5,115 nucleotides of DNA from Synergistaceae bacterium (GTDB taxonomy: Bacteria; Synergistota; Synergistia; Synergistales; Synergistaceae): assembly GCA_031264605.1 (NCBI GenBank), contig JAISDQ010000089.1, positions 1 through 5,115 on the forward strand. Direction: 5' to 3'. Below, one piece after another: positions 1 through 5,115 of the stretch. Every line of letters starts with the position of its first letter. Within the stretch, counting starts at the first letter, position 1. Below the pieces are notes generated by a model. That model ran no database searches, was not told the DNA's origin, and saw nothing but the letters and a program-made list of their open reading frames with translations. The translations under genes and the position numbers were made by a program.

Positions 1-999
1 TTCGAGATAGAAAAACGCGCCGTCGTGCGGGATTTGTTCCATGATGTACGGCACCTGCCACGCGGGGATACAGTTGAAGACTATCTTTTTGCGTTCCAGT
101 ATCCTCCGGATGACCGCTATGGAATCCGAGGTCGTAAAATCTTTCTCAAGCCTGCCGTTTGCGCCGTATTTGGGATTCGGGTCCCATTCTATCGAGTGCA
201 GCTTGCCGAGATTCATCACTTCGGGAAGGTGGCGGACGTAACTGTCGCCATCGACGTTGAACAGTATCTGATCGAACACGTTTGACATCCTCGCGATGGA
301 CGGCGCTATTATTTCGCGGAACATTTCGGGCGAGACCATGGCGGAAATCTCACTCAATACCGGGCCCCACGGTTTATCGTTCGCTACCGGCACCCATGTG
401 ATCGTGTAAGGCTGGATGCGGCGGATTATTCGCTCGTTCTCCAGCGTCACTTCCGTCCATAGCCTACCCACATGTTCCAGCAAACACGCGACATTTTCGG
501 GATATTCGACCATCTCAGTCAGGAGTGATTCCCTGTCCCAGAGCGACGCCAGTATGTCTATCACGCCCCCCGCGTCGGCCGCGCCCACCAGATAGCGGCC
601 CTCGCTTCTCTCGCAGAGCGTGGCCGTGAGTTCCGTGAACGTTCTGTAGTAGGCCCCGTCGCGCTGTACGGACAGATTGTATATTTCATCGGCGTCGCGG
701 TATGGTTCGACGTCGAACCATACCGTGTTCTCGCCGATACGATAGGGACGCCCGAGAAGGGCGGGCAGGAACGTCGGGCCAAAGTCGGGATCGACGCGCG
801 GCACAGCGTCGCCGAGGAAGAACGCGCTCTCGAAGCTTTTCGCCAGAGTATCGAGCCTGTAATCCAGGTCGAGCCACCGCTCAACCCTGTCCTTTACGGA
901 GAGAAACTGCGGCAAGGGAGAGGCCAGCGCGAAATACGGCCCCTCCCCGTCGAATTTCGGCCCCCAGAACTGTCTGTGGCGCGCGAGGCGCGCGTCCAT
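1..999 (-). CDS. UroD/MtaA-superfamily (uroporphyrinogen decarboxylase-like, probable methyltransferase-type) protein, C-terminus cut by window edge
   Basis: An uninterrupted minus-strand frame runs from ATG at 999 to the left edge, giving 333 residues without a stop. The C-terminus lies outside. The order of blocks matches a UroD-like family common in anaerobes: DRVERWLDLDYRLD near residues 37-50, EGRYLVGAADAGGVIDILASL near 133-153, SAMVSPEMF at 219-227, FNVDGD at 247-252 followed by RHLPEVMNLGKLHSIEWDP. True UroD makes coproporphyrinogen. Many relatives instead move methyl groups between corrinoid proteins and thiols, and this copy looks like the second kind. From memory of the family, the usual YHLDG block has His where this copy has Asn248, and a Cys before the SAMISPEMF block is here Ser/Glu, so metal binding may differ. 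The start is uncertain. Neither ATG 999 nor the in-frame GTG at 1014 has a good ribosome binding site, and a GC-only hairpin (979-993) sits just inside the ATG start. The frame is closed upstream by a stop near 1080. The gene follows the permease by 55 bases in the same direction, so it is probably cotranscribed. Confidence 0.85.
   Translation of the reverse strand, partial: MDARLARHRQFWGPKFDGEGPYFALASPLPQFLSVKDRVERWLDLDYRLDTLAKSFESAFFLGDAVPRVDPDFGPTFLPALLGRPYRIGENTVWFDVEPYRDADEIYNLSVQRDGAYYRTFTELTATLCERSEGRYLVGAADAGGVIDILASLWDRESLLTEMVEYPENVACLLEHVGRLWTEVTLENERIIRRIQPYTITWVPVANDKPWGPVLSEISAMVSPEMFREIIAPSIARMSNVFDQILFNVDGDSYVRHLPEVMNLGKLHSIEWDPNPKYGANGRLEKDFTTSDSIAVIRRILERKKIVFNCIPAWQVPYIMEQIPHDGAFFYLE
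698..725. repeat. 28-base perfect palindrome inside the UroD-like gene
   Basis: The 14-base half CGGTATGGTTCGAC at 698-711 is followed directly by its exact reverse complement at 712-725, with no spacer. It lies inside the UroD-like coding sequence and encodes the TVWFDVEPYR stretch around residues 92-101. In RNA it could fold into a stem of about 12 pairs. In DNA it is an ideal two-fold symmetric site. No function can be assigned from the sequence alone. Confidence 0.95.
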
Positions 1000-1054
1000 A
1001 TCCGGGATCAGCACGTCCCGATACCCGATACGCGGCGCGGTTTCCGGTTTAAAA

Positions 1055-1786
1055 TCACTCGGCGAGTTCTCTGCGCGTCATTTTCATCCGCTTCTCCGCG
1101 ACGCCGAAGATCAATTCCAGCAGAATGCAGAGGCTCCAGTATACTATGGATACGGCGATGTAAATTTCGAGGTAGCGCAGCGTCTTCGAGCCAATGAGTT
1201 TCGCCTCTCCCATGACGTCTATCACCATTACGGAGAAGGCCAGGGAAGTGTCCTTCACCATGCCGATAAGCGAGTTCCCCAGGTTTGGAATCGCGTTCAG
1301 CGCGGCCTGGGGCAGCACTATCTTGAGCAGTATGCGAGACTCCCGGAGCCCGATGGACCTCGCGGCCTCTATCTGTCCCCTGTCTACCGATTCGATGGCG
1401 GAGCGCAGCGTCTCCGACAGATAGCCGCCCGAGTTGAGCGAAAACGTCACGAGCGCGAAGATGACCGGCGAGATATTGTTCGGGTTGAAACGTTCCGTGA
1501 CGCCCGCCATTCCAAGTTTCGCGGCTGCCGTCAGCAGTACCCACGGCACGCCGTAGTATACCAGATAGAGCTGCACCAGCACCGGCGTTCCCCTGATGAA
1601 CGAGACGTACGCGGAGGCCGCCCACCTGAGCGCCGGTATCTTGTATATCCTGATTATGGCGATTAGCAGTCCAATGATCACGCCGAAAAACGTCGCCAGA
1701 AGCGCGAGATACATCGTTACCGGTATCTTCGCGCTTATCGCTATTATATTTTTCCACAGAAACGCCCAATCCAGCTCTTTCTGCAC
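1055..1786 (-). CDS. Polar amino acid ABC transporter, inner-membrane permease (HisM/GlnP type)
   Basis: A 243-residue membrane protein of the usual length for the His/Glu/Gln/cystine permease family. It forms the membrane channel of the importer encoded with the two genes upstream. Hydrophobic segments lie at about residues 22-46, 60-87, 106-118, 162-190 and 207-230. The family's cytoplasmic FIRGTP block is at 63-68. The EAA coupling loop that docks on the ATPase is at about 139-161, with the core EAARSIGL and the conserved Gly146. There is only one permease gene, so the channel is probably a homodimer. The start is GTG at 1786, chosen because it gives the normal N-terminus before the first membrane segment. 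Its ribosome binding site is weak, and the gene begins 24 bases after the binding-protein stop, so translational coupling is likely. A 10-base direct repeat, TCCAGCTCTT on the plus strand (1770-1779 and 1793-1802), flanks the start. Confidence 0.95.
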   Translation of the reverse strand: MQKELDWAFLWKNIIAISAKIPVTMYLALLATFFGVIIGLLIAIIRIYKIPALRWAASAYVSFIRGTPVLVQLYLVYYGVPWVLLTAAAKLGMAGVTERFNPNNISPVIFALVTFSLNSGGYLSETLRSAIESVDRGQIEAARSIGLRESRILLKIVLPQAALNAIPNLGNSLIGMVKDTSLAFSVMVIDVMGEAKLIGSKTLRYLEIYIAVSIVYWSLCILLELIFGVAEKRMKMTRRELAE

Positions 1787-1803
1787 AGGATGTCCAGCTC
1801 TTG

Positions 1804-1820
1804 TCAGCGCTTAGCGCTGA
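1804..1820 (-). other. Small hairpin with the binding-protein stop codon in its loop
   Basis: Arms of 7 bases, TCAGCGC (1804-1810) and GCGCTGA (1814-1820), pair perfectly. The three-base loop is exactly the TAA stop codon of the solute-binding protein gene. There is no run of U after it, so it does not look like a rho-independent terminator. It could slow 3'-end decay or modulate coupling to the permease gene. Confidence 0.6.
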
Positions 1821-2620
1821 GGCACGTAGTCGCTCTCGGTCCACTTTTCGGAAAGGGCCTTGAGCGTTCCGTCCGCCAGCAATTCGTCGATGACCGGATC
1901 AAGGATCGCTTTCAGTTCCACGCCGGCATCGTTTTTGGCGAGTGCCACGGCTATCGGGTCGCTTTGCACCGGCGAGGGGATCACGTCCAGATCAAGCCCC
2001 TGTTCTTTTATGACCGCGTTAGACATGACCGGATCATCTATCACCGCGTCGACCTTGCCCGCGGCGACCCCCAGCAGGTTCTCCGCCGTCGGAACGCTGC
2101 CGGCGATGTACCGTATCGTTATCTGCTCGCCGGGGCCGTGAGAGGCGTTATAATCCTCCACTATCATCGCGTACGAATTGCCGGGGAAGGCCTGCACACT
2201 CTTGCCCTGAAGGTCATCGAGATTTTGTATGTCGGTCCTGCCTTTTTTGACAATGATGGATGACTGCGCGGTGAAATAGGGCCTGGTGAAAAGATAGGTT
2301 TCCTCTCGTACCGGGTTTACGGCAACTTGATCGACTACCATCTGAATGCGCCCGGTCTCCAGGGCGACGAAAGCGTTATCCCAGCCCAGAGGAAGTATCT
2401 CGATCGTATAACCGTCGAGGCGTTTGTCCAGTTCCCTCACGAGCGCTATATCGAACCCGTCCAGTTGATCGTTCGCGTCCAGAAAGGTAAAGGGGGGGTA
2501 GTCGTTCTGAGTGCCGACGTAGAGTATCTTGTCATCCGCCGCCGAGGAAGGATACGAAAAGGCGGCGGCCGCAACGAACGCGGCGGCGATTATGATGAAC
2601 GTCATGTTTTTGGATTTCAT
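1811..2620 (-). CDS. Periplasmic amino acid-binding protein of an ABC importer (family 3 solute-binding protein)
   Basis: The gene encodes 269 residues. It has a Sec signal peptide (MKSKN, then a hydrophobic core about 7-21) with likely cleavage after the SSA near residue 27. The protein contains no cysteine, so it is a soluble periplasmic protein rather than a lipoprotein. The mature part has the family 3 pattern: VGTQNDYPPFTF at 36-47, the signature GFDIALVREL at 55-64, NPVREETYLFTRPY at 102-115 with Arg105 where the family binds the substrate carboxylate, and VDAVIDDP at 190-197 with an Asp where it binds the amino group. These support an alpha-amino acid-like ligand. The DQV-NPVRE stretch recalls cystine-type binders (FliY/TcyK group), but the exact ligand cannot be read. 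The start is fixed by a near-perfect ribosome binding site 8 bases upstream. The gene sits between its ATPase and permease. Confidence 0.95.
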   Translation of the reverse strand: MKSKNMTFIIIAAAFVAAAAFSYPSSAADDKILYVGTQNDYPPFTFLDANDQLDGFDIALVRELDKRLDGYTIEILPLGWDNAFVALETGRIQMVVDQVAVNPVREETYLFTRPYFTAQSSIIVKKGRTDIQNLDDLQGKSVQAFPGNSYAMIVEDYNASHGPGEQITIRYIAGSVPTAENLLGVAAGKVDAVIDDPVMSNAVIKEQGLDLDVIPSPVQSDPIAVALAKNDAGVELKAILDPVIDELLADGTLKALSEKWTESDYVPQR

Positions 2621-2628
2621 TGAGAAGA

Positions 2629-2636
2629 ACCTCCTT
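2629..2636 (-). promoter_or_regulatory. Strong ribosome binding site of the solute-binding protein gene
   Basis: The minus strand reads AAGGAGGT, a near-perfect anti-16S match, ending 8 bases before the ATG at 2620. It is much the best site in the window, the other genes having weak or overlapping ones. This fits the usual need for more binding protein than membrane or ATPase subunits. Confidence 0.9.
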
Positions 2637-2645
2637 ATTCTTAAA

Positions 2646-3422
2646 TCAGATCGCTCTTTCGAGCGGCGTCTCCGAGGGATTTATGTGCCTGCGGAGCGAA
2701 TTTTTCAAAAAGCACTCCGCCCTTTCGCTGGAAGGGCTTCGAAAAAATGCTTGCGCCTCGGTCTCTTCGATCACTACCCCATCGTCGATGAAGACTATCG
2801 TGTTCGCCGCCTCCCTCGCGAAACCGAGTTCGTGGGTGACGATTATCATCGAGTTCACGTCCGCGGCCACATTTATGATGCAGCGCAGTACGTCCTCGAT
2901 CAATTCCGGATCGAGCGCCGAGGTCGGCTCATCCAGGAGCAGCACGTCTGGCTTCATAGCGAGCGCGCGGGCAATTCCTACCCTCTGTTGCTGTCCGCCG
3001 GACAGTTGGCTGGGATAATAGTCAGCCTTGTCGCTCAACCCGACGCGATCCAGCAGACGGAGGCTCTCCTCACGCGCCACCCGCCTGTTCATTTTCTTCA
3101 CGTCGGTCAGCCCGAGCATCACATTGCCGGTGACGGTCAGATTCTGGAAGAGGTTGAATTGCTGGAACACCATGGCCGTCCGGTTCCGAAGAAACAAAAT
3201 ATCGCGGGACGTGGCGGTATTGGCGTCGATCGTCCTGCCTCCGGCTTCTATAGCTCCCCGTGTCGGGCGTTCAAGGAAATTGACGCACCGCAGCAACGTC
3301 GACTTTCCTGAACCGCTGGGGCCCATCACGGCGAATATCCGCCCCGTCTCGACAGTCATGCTTATGCCGCGCAGTACTCGTTTATTGCCGAAACTTTTTT
3401 CAATGCCAGATAGCCGTATCAT
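2646..3422 (-). CDS. Polar amino acid ABC transporter, ATP-binding subunit (GlnQ/HisP type)
   Basis: A complete 258-residue ABC ATPase that powers the importer encoded with the two following genes. The motifs are all intact: Walker A GPSGSGKST at 34-42, Q-loop in VFQQFNLF at 85-92, signature LSGGQQQR at 140-147, Walker B LLLDEP at 161-166, D-loop SALD at 168-171 and switch His197 in VTHELGFA. The FNLFQNLTV and VTHELGFARE wording is typical of the polar amino acid uptake family rather than of exporters. The family is usually about 240-245 residues. This copy has a somewhat longer, basic C-terminal tail ending NPSETPLERAI. The ATG at 3422 gives the standard MIRLSGIEKSFG beginning. Its ribosome binding site is poor, and it lies 27 bases after the NifH-like stop in the same direction, so cotranscription is likely. 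Substrate specificity is not set by this subunit. Confidence 0.97.
   Translation of the reverse strand: MIRLSGIEKSFGNKRVLRGISMTVETGRIFAVMGPSGSGKSTLLRCVNFLERPTRGAIEAGGRTIDANTATSRDILFLRNRTAMVFQQFNLFQNLTVTGNVMLGLTDVKKMNRRVAREESLRLLDRVGLSDKADYYPSQLSGGQQQRVGIARALAMKPDVLLLDEPTSALDPELIEDVLRCIINVAADVNSMIIVTHELGFAREAANTIVFIDDGVVIEETEAQAFFRSPSSERAECFLKNSLRRHINPSETPLERAI
2652..2665 (-). other. Short GAAA-tetraloop hairpin at the ATPase/binding-protein junction
   Basis: On the transcribed RNA, CGCTC and GAGCG pair around a GAAA loop, a stable GNRA tetraloop. It lies a few bases before the ATPase stop and about 15 bases before the strong ribosome binding site of the binding-protein gene. The stem is only 5 pairs and no proper U-run follows, so a terminator role is doubtful. 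A minor processing or stabilising role is possible. Confidence 0.35.
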
Positions 3423-3449
3423 GCGCGCAAATTCGCTTCCGCGCCGGCG

Positions 3450-4328
3450 TCAGATTGCGGCTTTTTCATCGTTTACCACTCCGGTCTCGATTTCGAGAAG
3501 CCTGTCGGCCCATGCGGCGGCCCACTCGCGCAGTTCAGGTCCGGTCAAGGGCTGAGGGGTTCCCGACACCTCGTGGGCGGCTATTTTGCGGGCTAGTTCT
3601 TTGTAGACGGACGCCTGCGCGGAATCGGGGGCGGCCTCTATCGTCGTCTTGCCCTGAAGCTCGCTCTGAGTGACCGTGACCGAGCGCGGGATATACTCCA
3701 CGACCTTTGTGGCCGTTCTCGACGCGAAATCGTCGATTATCGCGCCGGAATATTCCTGATTTATCGAGTTCGCGATTATCCCGCCCAGGAGAGCGCCTCC
3801 GGAGTTTGAGTATTTTTTTATGCCGGTGAAGAGGTTGTTCGCGGCGTATATGGCCATGAAGTCGGCGCTCGAGACCGTGAAGACATGTTCCGCGATGCCC
3901 TCGCGGATGGGAACCGCGAAACCTCCGCATACCACGTCGCCGAGGACGTCGAAAATCACGTAGTCGAGTTCCAGCTCGTCGAAGACGTGCTGCTGTTTGA
4001 ACAGCGAGACGGCGGTCGTTATGCCGCGCCCGGCGCAGCCCACGCCCGGGGCGGGCCCTCCCGCCTCTACGCAATATATCCCGTTGAAGCCCTCGTATAC
4101 CACGTCCTGCGCCTTGACATTGCCGCCTTTGTCCCTCAGCGTGTCCAGCACGGTCGGTATGAACGTTCCCCCGCGCAGCGTGTTCGTGGAGTCGCTTTTG
4201 GGGTCGCAGCCGAACTGCATCACCTTGAAGCCGAACGACGACAGCGCCGCGCTGATGTTGGACGTGGTGGTGGATTTCCCGATGCCTCCCTTTCCATATA
4301 TCGCTATCTGTTTTATCCTCTTGGCCAT
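3450..4328 (-). CDS. NifH-type nitrogenase-like iron protein (ATP-dependent electron donor), not canonical NifH
   Basis: A complete 292-residue homodimeric-type ATPase that carries a [4Fe-4S] cluster between subunits and passes electrons to a partner enzyme. The P-loop GKGGIGKSTT is at 12-21, the switch I-like block GCDPKSDST at 40-48, and VLGDVVCGGFA at 128-138. Both cluster cysteines are present: Cys98 in GPAPGVGCAGRG and Cys134. Arg101 matches the arginine that is ADP-ribosylated in some true NifH proteins. Departures from nitrogenase NifH include SSADFMAIYAANN where NifH has SGEMMAMYAANN, and VTQSELQGKTTIEAAPDS in the C-terminal part where NifH has a HAELRRMTV-like block. These place it among nitrogenase-like proteins (broadly like CfbC, BchL or MarH relatives) with an unidentified partner. 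ATG 4328 is preferred, with an AGGAG about 10 bases upstream. A GTG at 4337 would leave no room for that site. The gene overlaps the preceding one by 16 bases. The partner NifD/K-like protein is not in the window. Confidence 0.93.
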   Translation of the reverse strand: MAKRIKQIAIYGKGGIGKSTTTSNISAALSSFGFKVMQFGCDPKSDSTNTLRGGTFIPTVLDTLRDKGGNVKAQDVVYEGFNGIYCVEAGGPAPGVGCAGRGITTAVSLFKQQHVFDELELDYVIFDVLGDVVCGGFAVPIREGIAEHVFTVSSADFMAIYAANNLFTGIKKYSNSGGALLGGIIANSINQEYSGAIIDDFASRTATKVVEYIPRSVTVTQSELQGKTTIEAAPDSAQASVYKELARKIAAHEVSGTPQPLTGPELREWAAAWADRLLEIETGVVNDEKAAI

Positions 4329-4696
4329 TCTCCGCACTCTCCTTCGTTTCTTTTACGCCGCTCCGCGAGCAGCAGGGATATCGCGCCGCCTATGGGGCCG
4401 CCGAACATCACGCTTCGTATGCCGTTCTCGAACAGCAGCGAGTCCGGCCACCTGCCGATCCGGCTCGTTATCACGTACTCGCAGTCGGACAGGGATGCCA
4501 CGACGCGTTCAATGGCGTCGTCGGCTTCCCCGCGCGTCCCGCACGACGGGCACGGAGGCGTCACGGGCCTGGTCTCGCCGAGGCTGTAACTGCCGTCCCC
4601 GTCGTCGATCTCGGCTATCACGAAACTGCCGCACCTGCCGAAGTGCGTATCGACGTTTTTCATGTCCGAACTCGCTATCGCGGCTTTGAATTTCAC
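4313..4696 (-). CDS. NifX/NafY-type dinitrogenase cofactor-binding domain protein
   Basis: A 127-residue single-domain protein of the Nitro_FeMo-Co family (NifX, NafY and the C-terminal domain of many bacterial NifB proteins), which hold or carry iron-sulfur cofactors on the way to nitrogenase-like enzymes. Visible hallmarks are the N-terminal FKAAIASSD strand, HFGRC at 18-22 with the cofactor-associated histidine, a Cys pair in PPCPSC at 47-52, and the LSDCEYVITSRIG strand at 69-81 that closes the fold. A charged tail, LAERRKRNEGECGEW, follows. The start is GTG at 4696, supported by an AAGGGGG ribosome-binding-like run at 4702-4708, 5 bases upstream. It directly follows a NifB-type gene that ends without this domain, so cluster synthesis and carrying are split between two proteins. 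Its last 16 bases overlap the NifH-like gene, suggesting coupled translation. Small MTH1175-like relatives with no nitrogenase link exist. The neighbours make a cofactor role more likely here. Confidence 0.9.
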   Translation of the reverse strand: MKFKAAIASSDMKNVDTHFGRCGSFVIAEIDDGDGSYSLGETRPVTPPCPSCGTRGEADDAIERVVASLSDCEYVITSRIGRWPDSLLFENGIRSVMFGGPIGGAISLLLAERRKRNEGECGEWPRG

Positions 4697-4701
4697 GCGG
4701 G

Positions 4702-4708
4702 CCCCCTT
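4702..4708 (-). promoter_or_regulatory. Ribosome-binding-like purine run before the NifX-like GTG start
   Basis: The minus strand reads AAGGGGG five bases before the GTG at 4696. It is not a perfect anti-16S match but is the only purine-rich run placed for this start, and it decides for the GTG. Its 5' edge touches the hairpin at 4708-4728, so folding of that hairpin could affect its access. Confidence 0.6.
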
Positions 4709-4728
4709 CTCACGGCCTAGCCGTGAGA
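4708..4728 (-). other. Intercistronic hairpin with the NifB-like stop codon in its loop
   Basis: Nine-base arms, TCTCACGGC (4708-4716) and GCCGTGAGA (4720-4728), pair perfectly around a three-base loop, which is the TAG stop codon of the NifB-like gene. The hairpin abuts the ribosome-binding-like run of the NifX-like gene. No U-tract follows, so it is unlikely to be a terminator. It could protect the upstream mRNA segment or couple translation of the two genes, because a ribosome finishing the first gene must melt it. Confidence 0.7.
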
Positions 4729-5115
4729 GAACGTCTCAACAGTCTCGCCGTACAGTTCCCGAGAGAAATCGTTCTCCCCCGGTATCCCGCAGGCGTCGGC
4801 GCGGCAGTGCCTGCAATGGTGGAACACCTCGATGTATTTTTGCGCCGACGCTCTCGCCGCGGCGAGCGTTTCGCAGTCGGGAGGGGCTATGTGCGCCATC
4901 TCGTGCTGGGGTATCAGCGGTATGATGTTGTAGATATCCGCGCCGGCCTCCCCCGCCTCTTTCGCTATATCCTCTATATGAAGGTCGTTTACGCCCGGTA
5001 TCAATACCGTGTTCACCTTGACGGTCACGCCCCCCGCGACGGCCCCGCGTATTCCCTCCATCTGGCGCGCGATCAGGATTTCGCCCATCTCGCGGCCCGT
5101 AACGCGCCTTCCCCG
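4717..5115 (-). CDS. NifB-type radical SAM cluster-assembly protein, C-terminal part only (N-terminus beyond right edge)
   Basis: The frame is open from the right edge to TAG at 4717 and gives the last 132 residues. The text is close to the C-terminal half of the NifB radical SAM domain: GEILIARQMEGIRGAVAGGVTVKVNTVLIPGVND (residues 11-44 of the fragment), then EDIAKEAGEAGADIYNIIPLIP at 48-69, and HHCRHCRADACGIPGE at 99-114. The last block corresponds to the HCRQCRADAVG motif of NifB, whose cysteine pair serves iron-sulfur cluster binding. A third cysteine (109) replaces the usual valine. NifB fuses iron-sulfur clusters and inserts a carbide carbon to make the precursor of nitrogenase cofactors. 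The CX3CX2C SAM motif would lie in the missing N-terminal part and cannot be checked. The protein ends soon after this motif, so it has no fused NifX-like domain. That domain is encoded by the next gene. A MarB-like role, for a nitrogenase-like enzyme other than nitrogenase, is possible. Confidence 0.9.
   Translation of the reverse strand, partial: RGRRVTGREMGEILIARQMEGIRGAVAGGVTVKVNTVLIPGVNDLHIEDIAKEAGEAGADIYNIIPLIPQHEMAHIAPPDCETLAAARASAQKYIEVFHHCRHCRADACGIPGENDFSRELYGETVETFSHG

Noticed and set aside
702..1052. Plus-strand open frame with a mirror minus-strand frame beginning with the same MVRRRTIP residues
   Set aside because: The identical beginnings come from the perfect palindrome at 698-725, not from real genes. 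The third frame on the minus strand is the UroD-like protein.
1770..1802. 10-base direct repeat around the permease start as a possible operator or attachment site
   Set aside because: There are only two copies, 23 bases apart, one inside the coding region, with no other sign of a regulator site or mobile element. It is probably chance.
1008..1844. Long minus-strand open frame over the permease gene in another frame
   Set aside because: It overlaps the permease completely, its translation is arginine- and glycine-rich without domains, and the alternative frame gives a perfect family 3-type permease with an EAA loop. It is a GC-rich shadow.
2529..3311. Long plus-strand open frame opposite the ABC ATPase and the start of the binding protein
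   Set aside because: It is antisense to the fully motif-supported ATPase, crosses a gene boundary, and shows no recognisable domain.
3885..4689. Plus-strand open frames opposite the NifH-like and NifX-like genes
   Set aside because: They mirror well-supported genes, have no motifs and cross gene boundaries. They are typical antisense open frames in GC-rich DNA.
4708..4728. Rho-independent terminator between the NifB-like and NifX-like genes
   Set aside because: The stem is good, but it is followed by AAGGGGGCCC rather than a U-run, and the next gene starts within 12 bases.
3450..5115. A bona fide nitrogen-fixation (nif) gene cluster
   Set aside because: The NifH-like protein departs from NifH in conserved blocks, no NifD, NifK, NifE or NifN is present in the window, and an amino acid importer follows. 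The true nif identity is therefore not supported, though the flanks could change this.

Overview
The window holds seven genes. All lie on the minus strand, tightly packed, so they read from the right edge to the left and look like one operon or part of one. The first (NifB-like) and last (UroD-like) run off the window. The DNA is GC-rich. The solute-binding protein has a classical signal peptide and no lipobox cysteine, which suggests a diderm host. NifH-, NifB- and UroD-type proteins together point to a strict anaerobe. A diderm fermenter such as a Synergistota member, or a sulfate-reducer-like lineage, would fit, but the taxon cannot be fixed from the sequence.

The right part, about 3450-5115, is a nitrogenase-like maturation and reductase module. 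It holds the C-terminal part of a NifB-type radical SAM cluster-assembly protein, a stand-alone NifX/NafY-type cofactor-binding domain protein, and a complete NifH-type iron protein with P-loop and both cluster cysteines. NifX-like and NifH-like overlap by 16 bases. No NifD/NifK-like catalytic component is visible.

The middle part, about 1055-3422, is a complete polar amino acid ABC importer in the order ATPase, periplasmic binding protein, permease. The binding protein has the strongest ribosome binding site in the window, as expected for the component needed in excess.

The left part, 1-999, is most of a UroD/MtaA-superfamily protein of the kind often tied to corrinoid methyl transfer. It contains a 28-base perfect palindrome inside the coding sequence.

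Read together, the layout suggests an imported small zwitterionic substrate, perhaps a sulfur- or methyl-containing amino acid. A methyltransferase-like protein and a nitrogenase-like reductase with a NifB-derived cluster would then process it. The gene identities are well supported. The joint pathway is inference, because the nitrogenase-like component 1 that would define the reaction is not in the window.
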